The notes beneath the pieces were generated by a model. The model saw only the letters and a program-made list of their open reading frames with translations, was not told the DNA's origin and did not search any database. From Gammaproteobacteria bacterium (lineage in GTDB: Bacteria > Pseudomonadota > Gammaproteobacteria > JAABTG01): a DNA stretch of 19,686 nt. Shown piece after piece: positions 7,190-14,819 of the stretch. The position numbers were made by a program, and so were the translations under genes. The stretch's first letter is position 1, and each line of letters opens with the position of its first letter. The stretch is from contig JASJBY010000078.1 of the NCBI GenBank assembly GCA_030066245.1, forward strand, positions 1-19,686, in the 5' to 3' direction.

Positions 7190-8614
7190 ATGTCCGATGT
7201 CACGGCGCAGAAGAAGAGACGAGCCCCCGAACCTGAACCCGCTGACGAAGTGCAGCAGTCGCTGTACGCCAAGCGGGAGAAGATCTACCCCCGCGAAGTC
7301 CATGGGACGTTCGCCGCCCTGCGCGTGCTGGCCATGGTGGTCCTGCTGGGCCTCTACTACGGCGTGCCGTGGCTGAGATGGGAGGGCCGACAGGCGGTGC
7401 TTTTCGACCTGCCGGCCCGGAAATTCTTCATATTCGACTGGGTATTCTGGCCCCAGGATTTCTTCTACCTGGCGCTGCTGCTGATGATTGCGGCGCTGTC
7501 CCTGTTTTTCTTCACCGCCGTGGCAGGCCGCCTGTGGTGTGGTTACGCCTGTCCACAGACCGTCTGGACCGAAATCTTCATGTGGGTGGAGCGCAAGATC
7601 GAAGGCGACCGCCCCCAGCAGATGAAGCTCGACAAGCTGCCCTGGAACTCCGAGAAGGTGCTGAAAAAAGGCAGCAAGCACGTCATTCTGCTGCTCTTCT
7701 CACTCTACACCGGGTTCACCTTCGTCGGTTATTTCACCCCCATCGATGAGCTGGGGGCACGCATGTTCAGCTTCGACCTCGGCCCGTGGGAGACTTTCTG
7801 GGTGATCTTCTACGGTCTCGCGACCTACGGAAACGCCGGCTGGATGCGTGAGCAGGTCTGCATCTACATGTGCCCCTATGCGCGCTTCCAGAGCGCCATG
7901 TTCGACAAGGACACGCTCGTCATATCCTACGACGAAGCCCGTGGTGAGCCGCGAGGCAAGCGCAAGCGCACGGCCGACCGTCAGGGGCTCGGGCTCGGGG
8001 ATTGCATCGACTGCACCCTGTGCGTGCAGGTCTGCCCCACGGGCATAGACATCAGAAAAGGCCTTCAGTACCAGTGCATCGGCTGCGCGGCCTGCGTCGA
8101 CGTCTGCGATGACGTCATGGACAAGATGGGCTACGACCGGGGCCTGGTGCGTTACACCACCGAGAACGGCCTCAAAGGCCGCCCGGCGCATCCGCTTCGT
8201 CCCCGCATTCTCGTCTACGCCACGCTGCTGCTTGCCATGACCGCGGGCCTGATCTACGCGATTTCCCAGCGCATACCACTGGAGCTGGACGTCATCCGCG
8301 ACCGTACCGGCCTTTATCGGGAAACCAGCGAGGGTCTGGTGGAAAACGTTTACAACCTCAAGGTGATCAACATGGACGAGCGAGAGCATGTCTACCGCCT
8401 CTCGGCCAGTGGTCTCCCCGAGATGGAGTTCATCAATCGCAAAGGCGAGCTCACAGTGGCGGCCGGCGAGGTATACAACCTGCCCGTCCGCATCCGTATC
8501 GACCCCATCCATCTGACCCGCTCCACCAACGAGATCACGTTCCACATCGAAGCGACCGATGCTCCGGAGCTGGCGAGGGAGGCAACGAGCCGATTCATCG
8601 GCCCCGTGGATTGA
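7190..8614 (+). CDS. ccoG: Cytochrome c oxidase accessory protein CcoG (RdxA/FixG family)
   Basis: CcoG is a membrane ferredoxin-like protein; in Rhodobacter it is reported to reduce copper during cbb3 assembly. The ~474-aa protein has hydrophobic helices at about residues 45-65, 88-115, 160-180 and 200-220. A CGYACPQ cysteine pair follows the second. Two ferredoxin-type [4Fe-4S] motifs appear, CIDCTLCVQVCP and CIGCAACVDVCD. Another helix precedes a C-terminal Ig-like domain. The ATG at 7190 is chosen; a GTG one codon earlier (7187) is possible. It lies 10 bases after the 87-aa gene and 13 bases before ccoH, so the three probably form one unit. Confidence 0.95.
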   Translation: MSDVTAQKKRRAPEPEPADEVQQSLYAKREKIYPREVHGTFAALRVLAMVVLLGLYYGVPWLRWEGRQAVLFDLPARKFFIFDWVFWPQDFFYLALLLMIAALSLFFFTAVAGRLWCGYACPQTVWTEIFMWVERKIEGDRPQQMKLDKLPWNSEKVLKKGSKHVILLLFSLYTGFTFVGYFTPIDELGARMFSFDLGPWETFWVIFYGLATYGNAGWMREQVCIYMCPYARFQSAMFDKDTLVISYDEARGEPRGKRKRTADRQGLGLGDCIDCTLCVQVCPTGIDIRKGLQYQCIGCAACVDVCDDVMDKMGYDRGLVRYTTENGLKGRPAHPLRPRILVYATLLLAMTAGLIYAISQRIPLELDVIRDRTGLYRETSEGLVENVYNLKVINMDEREHVYRLSASGLPEMEFINRKGELTVAAGEVYNLPVRIRIDPIHLTRSTNEITFHIEATDAPELAREATSRFIGPVD

Positions 8615-8627
8615 CCTTGATCCCGAC

Positions 8628-9173
8628 ATGAAGAACGACGGCATCAAGCGGGGTTGGAGCCCGGTACCGGAAGCCACCGATCCCAAGCCCTGGTACCAAC
8701 ACCTCTGGCCCTGGATACTGATCAGCCTTCCGCTGGCGGCGGTGGTCGCAGGGGTTGCGACTCTGTTTATCGCCATGGACGAGCCCGACTCACTGGTCGT
8801 AGGTGACTACTACAAGCAGGGGCTCGCTATCAATCGCACCCTGGCCCGGGAAGAAGCGGCTCGTGCTCAGGGCTTGCAGGGAAGCCTCCGCATCCATGTC
8901 GCCACAGGTCGGGTCTTGCTGGAGATGACCATGGAAAGCGGGCCGGAGACATTGGAGCTGAAGCTATTCCATGCGACCCGGGACCGGCACGACGGTGAGA
9001 TCACGCTCCGCGCGCTGGGCGGCAATCGCTACGAGGGCCAGCTGCAGGCGTCCTTGAGTCCCGGCGGCTGGATTCTGCACCTGGAGCCGCCGGATGCGGC
9101 ATGGCGCATATCCGGACGCACCCGAATCACCTCAGAGCCGACAGCTGAAATCGGCATTGCCCTGACGCCCTAG
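8628..9173 (+). CDS. ccoH: FixH/CcoH family cbb3 oxidase assembly protein
   Basis: FixH/CcoH is a single-pass membrane protein needed for assembly or stability of cbb3 oxidase. The 181-aa product has a cytoplasmic start, one helix (about 27-50, after WYQHLWPW), the conserved VGDYYKQGLAINRTLAREEA segment and a C-terminal beta-rich periplasmic domain. The start at 8628 is 13 bases after ccoG and gives the family N-terminus; an in-frame extension overlapping ccoG was not chosen. It is the last gene of the block. The usual following genes ccoI (copper ATPase) and ccoS are not found in the window. Confidence 0.9.
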   Translation: MKNDGIKRGWSPVPEATDPKPWYQHLWPWILISLPLAAVVAGVATLFIAMDEPDSLVVGDYYKQGLAINRTLAREEAARAQGLQGSLRIHVATGRVLLEMTMESGPETLELKLFHATRDRHDGEITLRALGGNRYEGQLQASLSPGGWILHLEPPDAAWRISGRTRITSEPTAEIGIALTP

Positions 9174-9274
9174 TATCCAACCCATAAGAAGCTGCTGCGG
9201 CACCGCTACGGGTACGCGCCCGCGGCCACGGTACGGGACACGGGTGGAGGAACTTCCGAGGTCGGCGAGCCGGG

Positions 9275-9919
9275 CTAAAGCCCGCTTGTTTGCAGGCCCT
9301 GTCGCGCCCAGGCGAAGTCCGCCGGATGCACGTACTGCAGAAAGTCTTTTCCCTGGCGGTTCAGCGCCACGGCCAACCCACGTGTCGGATACAGCCAGAG
9401 GGCCGTGTTCTCGTCGATGCGGAGACGCTGCTCGGGCTCACCGAAACGGCCGCGCACGATCTCCTCGTCCAGATCGGCGGTTGGCACGAATGTCATGCCG
9501 CGAATCACCGCTTGACGCACTCGCTTGGCATCCCCGGCGGCAATTTCCAGGCGCACATTGCCGGTGCGGAGTGCTCTTCTTTCCGGGCTGTTGTCGCGAA
9601 GTGTGGCAAGCAGGGCGTCGTCAAGCTGCAGACTGAGAACCAGCCTCCCGGTAAGGCCCCCTGGGCTCACCTTGCTGTAGTAGCCTTCCACCGCGAGGGA
9701 ACCGTCGGGTGCCTCGAACAAGGCAACTTCGACGGCCGGTCCGAATCGCGGCGGTGCCTCTGCAAGCGTGCTGCGGCCTGGAACCAAGCCGAATACCCGT
9801 ATGGCACCGCCCTCCAGCTGCTCGATCTGCCACGGAGGAGCGCCCCGGTCTGGGGCACAGGCCAGCGGCAGTACGACCAGCAGAACCAGAGAAGCAGCCG
9901 TCGGGAGACTCGTCCGCAT
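9275..9919 (-). CDS. Probable exported lipoprotein of unknown function
   Basis: No known family was recognised. The 214-aa product starts with an arginine then a hydrophobic stretch ending LVVLPLAC (C21), which looks like a lipoprotein signal, although proline at -3 is not ideal. The rest is soluble, with a repeated beta-type pattern and no cysteine-rich or catalytic motif I can name. The start is uncertain. ATG at 9919 gives a compact signal peptide. GTG at 9931 has a better-placed AGGACAGG, and TTG at 9949 is also open. It lies directly downstream of dtd on the same strand, suggesting co-transcription. Its 3' end contains a short palindrome (9271-9284) covering the stop codon. Confidence 0.7.
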   Translation of the reverse strand: MRTSLPTAASLVLLVVLPLACAPDRGAPPWQIEQLEGGAIRVFGLVPGRSTLAEAPPRFGPAVEVALFEAPDGSLAVEGYYSKVSPGGLTGRLVLSLQLDDALLATLRDNSPERRALRTGNVRLEIAAGDAKRVRQAVIRGMTFVPTADLDEEIVRGRFGEPEQRLRIDENTALWLYPTRGLAVALNRQGKDFLQYVHPADFAWARQGLQTSGL

Positions 9920-9963
9920 GGATAGATGCACGTGCCTGTCCTGAGCCAAGGGTATCGGGAAAT

Positions 9964-10416
9964 CTAAATCGGTGCCGGCGGCACGCGCAGCCAGAAGGTC
10001 ACCGGCCCGTCGTTGACCAGCGCCACCTGCATGTCGGCCCCGAACACACCGGCGCCCACGGACCCATGGGCAGCCCGGGCCCGCTCCACCAGATAGTCGA
10101 ACAAACGCTTCCCGTCGCTTGGATCCGCCGCTGGAGAGAAGCTCGGGCGCATGCCTTTGCGGGTGTCCGCGGCAAGCGTGAATTGGGGAACCAGAAGAAG
10201 GCCGCCCTTGACGTCGCGCAAGCCCAAGTTCATTCGCCCGTCCGCATCCCCAAAAATCCGGTAGCCCAGCACACGTTCAAGCAATCGGTCCGCGTGGGCC
10301 TCCGTGTCGGCCCGCTCAACACCCACCAGCACCAGCAGTCCCGGACCCGTCTCAGCCACCGTCTCGCCGCCGACCTCCACACCGGCCCGCCCGACCCGCT
10401 GCAGCAGCCCAATCAT
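9964..10416 (-). CDS. dtd: D-aminoacyl-tRNA deacylase
   Basis: Dtd frees tRNA from D-amino acids and mischarged glycine, a cytosolic proofreading step. The 150-aa length is typical. Motifs include MIGLLQRV at the start, the catalytic-pocket segment LLLVPQFTLAADTRKGMRPS and the Gly-cisPro motif in VNDGPVTFWL. The PQFTL form, where E. coli has SQFTL, is the only visible variation. It is downstream of typA on the same strand, separated by a 210-base gap rich in heptad repeats, and is followed closely by the lipoprotein gene. Confidence 0.96.
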   Translation of the reverse strand: MIGLLQRVGRAGVEVGGETVAETGPGLLVLVGVERADTEAHADRLLERVLGYRIFGDADGRMNLGLRDVKGGLLLVPQFTLAADTRKGMRPSFSPAADPSDGKRLFDYLVERARAAHGSVGAGVFGADMQVALVNDGPVTFWLRVPPAPI

Positions 10417-10552
10417 CTGCCCACCCTCGCGTCAGCCGACCCACTCACCAGTCACTCTCTTCCCCGACCTGCAACCTACCATCTACGGCTACGGCTTTTC
10501 CCATCCGCCACTTCCTCTTCCCGGCTTTATGCCGAGTCACCGTTCCGCTTCA

Positions 10553-10636
10553 CGATTCACTACTCCCTGCTCCCTGCTCCCTGCTCCCTGCTCCCTGCTC
10601 ACTACTCACTACCCACCAATCACCACTCACTTCTCC
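10553..10636. repeat. Heptad array at the typA stop codon
   Basis: Twelve in-register 7-mers run from 10553 to 10636. Five consecutive CTnCTCC units (10560-10594) include four exact CTGCTCC, then CTGCTCA, CTACTCA, CTACCCA, CCAATCA and CCACTCA follow. In the typA sense direction these read as TGAnnnn and GGAGCAG repeats. The typA stop codon (TGA, complement of 10627-10629) is itself part of a repeat unit. A weaker heptad patch (ccactca, ccagtca) is at 10441-10461. The rest of the typA-dtd gap shows no gene. Confidence 0.93.
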
Positions 10637-12447
10637 ACACTCCGACCCGCCCGGCGTCGCTCGTGCTCCTTCAAGAGCTTTTTGCGCAGCCGTATGGCGG
10701 CTGGCGTGACTTCCACCAGTTCATCATCGTCGATGAACTCGAGCGCCTCCTCCAGGCTGAAGCGAACCGCTGGCGTCAGCAGGATATTCTCGTCCGAACC
10801 GGCCGCACGGATGTTGGTCAACTGTTTGGCCTTAAGGGGGTTAACCACCAGATCGTTGCCCCTCGAATGGATGCCCACGACCATGCCCTCGTAGACCTCG
10901 TCACCTGGCGCAATGAACAGACGACCCCGCTCCTGCAGGTTGAACAGCGCATAGCCCAAGGCCCTGCCACTGCCGTTCGCCACCAGCACGCCGTTCACAC
11001 GATTGCCGAAAGTGCCCGGCTTCAGCCGCCCGTAGTGATCGAACACGTTGTAGAGCAGGCCGGTTCCCGAGGTGCTGGTCAGAAACTCAGAGCGGAAACC
11101 GATCAAGCCGCGCGAGGGAATGACATAGTCGAGGCGCACCCGGCCCTTGCCGTCAGGCACCATGTTCTGAAGCTCGCCGCCGCGTTCTCCCAGCTTCTGC
11201 ATGACCGCACCCTGATGCGTCTCCTCCACGTCCACCGTAACCTGCTCGTAAGGCTCCTGTTGAACGCCGTCCAGCTCCCGGATGATCACCTCGGGTCTGG
11301 ACACTCCCAGCTCAAAGCCTTCTCTCCGCATGTTCTCGATGAGCACCGCCAGATGCAGCTCGCCGCGGCCGGATACGCGGAAACGATCCGGATCGTCGGT
11401 TTCCTCAACCCTCAGCGCCACGTTATGCACCAGCTCACGCTCGAGCCGCTCGCGGATCTGGCGCGAGGTGACATAGCGCCCTTCCCGGCCCGCGAACGGA
11501 GACTTGTTCACCTGAAAGGTCATGCTCACGGTCGGCTCGTCGACGCTGAGCGGCGGCAGGCTCTCGACGCAGGCCGGATCGCACAGCGTATCGGAGATGT
11601 TCAACAGCTCCAGACCGGTAAAAGCGATGATGTCCCCGGCCGTCGCCTCCGGGACCTCGACTCGCTCCAGGCCATGGAAACCGAGCACCTGGAGCAGCCG
11701 TCCCTGTCGGCGCTCGCCATCCGTGCCGACCACGGTCACCGGCGTGTTGGTCCTGACCGTGCCCCGCTGGATGCGGCCGATGCCGATCACGCCCACGTAG
11801 CTGCTGTAGTCGAGCGAGCTGACCTGGAGCTGAAAAGGGCCGTCCGGATCGACCGGTGGCGGCGGCACGTGCTTGACGATGGCCTCGAAGAGCGGCGACA
11901 TGTCCCCGTCCCGCAGCGACGGGTCCAGACTTGCGTAGCCCTTCAGCGCGGACCCGTAAACTACCGGAAAATCAAGCTGCTCCTCGGTGGCGCCGAGACG
12001 GTCGAACAGGTCGAAGGTCTGGTCGAGAACCCAGCCCGGCCTTGCACCGGGCCGGTCGGTCTTGTTGATTACGACGATGGGACGCAGTCCGCGGGAGAGC
12101 GCCTTCTGGGTAACGAAGCGGGTCTGGGGCATGGGGCCTTCCACCGCGTCCACCAACAGCAGCACCGAGTCCACCATGGACAATACGCGCTCCACTTCGC
12201 CCCCGAAATCGCGGTGCCCGGGCGTGTCCACGATATTGATGCGATAGCCTTGCCAGTTGATCGCCGTGTTCTTGGCGAGGATGGTGATGCCGCGTTCTTT
12301 CTCCAGATCGTTGGAGTCCATAACGCGCTCCTGAAGCTCTCCCCGGCTCACCAGGGTTCCCGACTGCTGCAGCAGCCGGTCCACCAGGGTCGTTTTGCCA
12401 TGGTCCACGTGAGCGATGATGGCGATGTTACGGACGTTCTGGAGCAA
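10627..12447 (-). CDS. typA: Ribosome-associated translational GTPase TypA/BipA
   Basis: TypA/BipA is an EF-G-like GTPase that binds 70S ribosomes and supports ribosome assembly and stress growth. The 606-aa size is typical. The G domain shows G1 AHVDHGKTT (residues 12-20), RGITI, G3 DTPGHRDFGGEVERV and G4 NKTD. EF-G-like domains II, III and V and the BipA-specific C-terminal domain follow. TTG at 12447 is preferred: it gives MLQNVRNIAIIAHVDHG, matching the family N-terminus, and has AAGGGA about 9 bases upstream. A perfect TATAAT lies between it and the upstream ATG at 12519. The C-terminus runs into a heptad array. Confidence 0.96.
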   Translation of the reverse strand: MLQNVRNIAIIAHVDHGKTTLVDRLLQQSGTLVSRGELQERVMDSNDLEKERGITILAKNTAINWQGYRINIVDTPGHRDFGGEVERVLSMVDSVLLLVDAVEGPMPQTRFVTQKALSRGLRPIVVINKTDRPGARPGWVLDQTFDLFDRLGATEEQLDFPVVYGSALKGYASLDPSLRDGDMSPLFEAIVKHVPPPPVDPDGPFQLQVSSLDYSSYVGVIGIGRIQRGTVRTNTPVTVVGTDGERRQGRLLQVLGFHGLERVEVPEATAGDIIAFTGLELLNISDTLCDPACVESLPPLSVDEPTVSMTFQVNKSPFAGREGRYVTSRQIRERLERELVHNVALRVEETDDPDRFRVSGRGELHLAVLIENMRREGFELGVSRPEVIIRELDGVQQEPYEQVTVDVEETHQGAVMQKLGERGGELQNMVPDGKGRVRLDYVIPSRGLIGFRSEFLTSTSGTGLLYNVFDHYGRLKPGTFGNRVNGVLVANGSGRALGYALFNLQERGRLFIAPGDEVYEGMVVGIHSRGNDLVVNPLKAKQLTNIRAAGSDENILLTPAVRFSLEEALEFIDDDELVEVTPAAIRLRKKLLKEHERRRAGRSVEK

Positions 12448-12478
12448 ACCGGTGTTTCCCTTGGCCGAGGGGCCGGGG

Positions 12479-12484
12479 ATTATA
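12479..12484 (-). promoter_or_regulatory. -10 element of the typA promoter
   Basis: The minus strand reads GGTATAATCCC, a perfect TATAAT. It predicts a start near 12472 and a ~25-base leader ending at the TTG start codon of typA. No convincing -35 is visible. Confidence 0.6.
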
Positions 12485-12570
12485 CCGGTATTCGCTGCCG
12501 CCTGCGGGCTAGCGCGCACGACCGGCCGCCGCGGGACGGCGCGTCTGTCAGCTCCGGACGGAGGGGATAA

Positions 12571-13629
12571 TCAGACGTTGGGTGAGACGTCGTCCACCGA
12601 AGCCTCTGCGTAACGGTCCTTGATCTCGATGACCTCGGGCAGAATCTCCAGGAATTTCGGGATGAGCGCCGGATCGAAGTGCTCGCCGGCTTCCTTTTTC
12701 AGCAGCTCGATTGCCTCGTCCACGGGCCAGGCGCGTTTGTAGGGCCTTACGCTGGTCAACGCGTCGAAGACGTCGGCGATGGCGACGATGCGCCCGACCA
12801 GGGGGATCTTCTCGCCTTCGAGGCCTGCGGGATAACCGCGCCCGTTCCATTTCTCATGGTGACTGAGGGCAATAATCCGCGCCGTCTCCAGCAGGATGGA
12901 ATCATGCTGTCCTATGATGCGAGCGCCTATCTCAGCGTGCTGCTTCATGATTTCCCATTCCTCCGCGTCGAGCTTACCCGGCTTCTGGAGGATGCGGTCG
13001 GGGATGCCAATCTTGCCGATATCGTGCATGGGTGCCGCGTTGAACAGCACGTCGGCCTCGTCATGCCCCATCCCCACGGAAAGCCCCAGCAGCCGCGAGT
13101 AATGGCTCATGCGTATGACATGCAATCCCGTTTCGTTGTCCTTGAACTCGGCGGCCCGACCGAGCCGGCGGATCACTTGCAGGCGCGTGTCGTTGAGCTC
13201 ATCCGTGCGCTGGCGGACAAGTCCGGAAAGCGCTCGGGTCTGGTCGTAAAGGGCGAGGTGCGTCTTCACCCTGGCCTGGACGATGGGCGGACTGACGGGT
13301 TTGGTAATGTAGTCCACGCCACCCACCGCGAATCCGAGCGCTTCGTCTCTCACCTCCCCCTTGGCGGTCACGAATATGACCGGGATCCGGCGGGTGGTGA
13401 GATCCGCCTTGAGCTGGCGACAGACCTCATAGCCGTCTATCCCGGGCATCATGATATCCAGCAGAATCAGGTCGGGTGCGGGAGAGGTCCTGGCCAGGTT
13501 CAGCGCCTTCTCCCCATTCAGCGACACCTTGACCTTGTACTCCGGGCGCAGAATGCCGGCCAACACGTCGATGTTCTCCGGAACATCGTCAACCACCAGC
13601 ACAGTCGGCTGGCTCTCAGCTTTCTCCAT
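12571..13629 (-). CDS. Response regulator with HD-GYP cyclic-di-GMP phosphodiesterase domain
   Basis: This is a two-domain signalling protein: a receiver domain (about 1-125) and an HD-GYP domain (about 150-340) that would hydrolyse cyclic-di-GMP. In the receiver, acidic residues D14 and D15, the phosphoacceptor D58 (LILLDIMMPG) and the lysine of YITKPV are present. The catalytic domain keeps GLHVIRMSHYS, the HD signature MHDIGKIGIPDRIL, a histidine in KQHAEIG, HHEKWNGRGYP (the GYP motif) and IADVFDAL. All expected metal ligands appear intact, so it should be active. The ATG at 13629 is chosen; a GTG at 13641 is an alternative. No sensor kinase is nearby. It is upstream of typA on the same strand, but typA has its own -10. 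Confidence 0.93.
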   Translation of the reverse strand: MEKAESQPTVLVVDDVPENIDVLAGILRPEYKVKVSLNGEKALNLARTSPAPDLILLDIMMPGIDGYEVCRQLKADLTTRRIPVIFVTAKGEVRDEALGFAVGGVDYITKPVSPPIVQARVKTHLALYDQTRALSGLVRQRTDELNDTRLQVIRRLGRAAEFKDNETGLHVIRMSHYSRLLGLSVGMGHDEADVLFNAAPMHDIGKIGIPDRILQKPGKLDAEEWEIMKQHAEIGARIIGQHDSILLETARIIALSHHEKWNGRGYPAGLEGEKIPLVGRIVAIADVFDALTSVRPYKRAWPVDEAIELLKKEAGEHFDPALIPKFLEILPEVIEIKDRYAEASVDDVSPNV

Positions 13630-13695
13630 GGTCGGTTCCACGTAACGCAGTTAAGCTCATGGGGCGGTCAGCGTATGGCCGTCACCCGGCGAAAG

Positions 13696-13711
13696 GCGCG
13701 TTTCAACGCGC
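13696..13711. other. Perfect 16-bp palindrome between the HD-GYP gene and ttcA
   Basis: GCGCGTTTCAACGCGC is two 7-bp inverted arms (13696-13702 and 13705-13711) around TC, in the divergent gap of two genes. A TATACT -10-like hexamer for the HD-GYP gene lies just beyond it (complement of 13721-13726 region). It could be an operator, but nothing identifies a regulator. Confidence 0.3.
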
Positions 13712-13761
13712 GCGAGCTTGAGTATAGCCACACTCCGTCGCACAGCCTAAACTGCGCCCCC

Positions 13762-14577
13762 ATGTTCGAGCCCGCCCGCCCGCCAAAGTCCCTGCTACGC
13801 CCTGTCGGTCGTGCCATTGCCGACTATGCCATGATCAGGGACGGGGACCGAATCCTGCTCGGGCTGTCAGGCGGCAAGGACTCCCTTGGCCTGCTGCAGA
13901 TCCTCCTGCACCTGAAAAGCTACGCGCCGGTGCGTTTTCATGTGGGCGCCATCACCATCGATCCCCAGATCGCGGGCTTCGAGCCATCGACCCTCAAAGG
14001 ATATATGGCCGAACTCGGGGTGGAGTACTTCTTCGAGTCTCAGCCCATCCAGGAACAGGCGGAGGCGATCCTGAAGAAGGATTCCTTCTGCTCGTTCTGC
14101 GCACGCATGAAGCGGGGCATCATGTACCGGGTGGCCCGAGAGCAGCGCTTCGGCGTTCTCGCACTGGCCCAGCACCTGGACGACCTGGCGGAAAGCTTTC
14201 TGATGTCGGCTTTCCACGAGGGGCGCCTCGGTACCATGAAGCCCCACTACGTTGTCGATGCAGGCGACCTGCGGGTGATTCGACCTCTCGCCTATGTCAG
14301 GGAACGCCAACTCGCCGCTTTTGCCGCCGCCTCCGGGCTGCCCGTCGTGCCGGACAGCTGCCCGGCCTGCTTCCGCACACCCACCCAGCGGGAACACATG
14401 AAAACCCTGCTGGCCCGTGAAGAAGAAGCAAACCCGACCCTCTTCAAGACCCTGCTCCACAGCATGAGACCGTTGATGGGGGAGGCGGGAAAAGAGCGGG
14501 CGGCGGTCGGCGGGCAGCGGTCGGCAAGAGTGAGAATGGGGGCAGGAAAAAGAAGGCCCGTGACTCGTGACTCGTGA
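13762..14577 (+). CDS. ttcA: TtcA-family PP-loop tRNA 2-thiocytidine synthetase
   Basis: TtcA-type enzymes adenylate C32 of tRNA and thiolate it using an [4Fe-4S] cluster. The 271-aa protein has the PP-loop SGGKDS (residues 36-41), the cluster motif C110-S-F-C113 within CSFCARMKRGIMYR, the segment HLDDLAESFLMSAFHEG and a second pair C200-P-A-C203. It is shorter than E. coli TtcA (311 aa) and belongs to a shorter TtcA-like branch, so the exact substrate is less certain. ATG at 13762 is used; there is no clear ribosome site. The last ~30 residues, from ERAAVGGQRSAR on, are encoded by a 7-bp-periodic tract. They closely resemble the PurD tail ERAASGQRSADSE, so they are probably repeat-derived and not part of the enzyme fold. 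Confidence 0.85.
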   Translation: MFEPARPPKSLLRPVGRAIADYAMIRDGDRILLGLSGGKDSLGLLQILLHLKSYAPVRFHVGAITIDPQIAGFEPSTLKGYMAELGVEYFFESQPIQEQAEAILKKDSFCSFCARMKRGIMYRVAREQRFGVLALAQHLDDLAESFLMSAFHEGRLGTMKPHYVVDAGDLRVIRPLAYVRERQLAAFAAASGLPVVPDSCPACFRTPTQREHMKTLLAREEEANPTLFKTLLHSMRPLMGEAGKERAAVGGQRSARVRMGAGKRRPVTRDS

Positions 14578-14633
14578 TTCCTGATTCGTGAAGAAGAACG
14601 GTGACTCGGTGACTCGGTGACTCGGTGACTCGG
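14493..14633. repeat. Purine-rich heptad tract at the ttcA 3' end, with a 4x octamer
   Basis: Fifteen 7-mers in register (agagcgg, gcggcgg, tcggcgg, gcagcgg and on to actcgtg, actcgtg, attcctg, attcgtg) run from 14493 to about 14597. They cross the ttcA stop codon (14575-14577). Then the period changes to 8: GTGACTCG is repeated four times at 14601-14632. Confidence 0.9.
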
Positions 14634-14653
14634 AAGCCAGTGTAGCCCGCAGA

Positions 14654-14779
14654 CTGCTCTTCCTCCTTCTTCCTGCTCCCTGCTCCCTGCTTCCTACTCC
14701 CTCCCTTCTTCCCTCCTGCTGCCCGCCGCCCGCCGCCCGCTAACCGCTCTTCTTCCTGCCCTCTGCCCGCTGTTTCCCG
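14654..14779. repeat. Pyrimidine-rich heptad tract upstream of the SEC-C gene
   Basis: Eighteen 7-mers can be laid in register from 14654 to 14779 (tcttcct, gctccct, gctccct, gcttcct, actccct, cgccgcc, cgctaac, cttcctg and others). The tract ends immediately before a -10 element. The 24-base segment 14718-14741 and the 16-base segment 14735-14750 recur, inverted, at 19599-19622 and 19671-19686. The strand composition flips relative to the tract that ends at 14633. Confidence 0.88.
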
Positions 14780-14780
14780 A

Positions 14781-14786
14781 TATAAT
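14781..14786 (+). promoter_or_regulatory. -10 element upstream of the SEC-C/YkgJ gene
   Basis: A perfect TATAAT in the context TTTCCCGATATAATGC lies 33 bases before the GTG start. The same TTCCCGATATA context precedes the GT41 gene at 19568-19580, at nearly the same distance from its GTG. No clear -35 is present; the region is heptad repeat. Confidence 0.55.
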
Positions 14787-14819
14787 GCTGCGCTTTAGAT
14801 CACTCGCCCCGCTGAAGCC

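Noticed and set aside
9271..9284. The palindrome CGGGCTAAAGCCCG as a terminator
   Set aside because: The stem is only 5-6 bp with a tiny loop and a weak T-run. It overlaps the stop codon of the lipoprotein gene and could be chance.
9709..12570. A 953-codon open frame on the plus strand
   Set aside because: It lies antisense to typA, dtd and the lipoprotein gene, all of which have clear family motifs. The translation is rich in Arg, His and Gln, as expected from the reverse of GC-rich genes, and it matches no family.
12542..12577. The inverted repeat CGTCTG/CAGACG at the end of the HD-GYP gene as a terminator
   Set aside because: Short 6-bp arms with a 24-base interior and no T-run make it too weak to call.
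12679..13761. A long in-frame extension upstream of ttcA
   Set aside because: It is antisense to the HD-GYP response regulator. The TtcA-family homology starts at the ATG at 13762.
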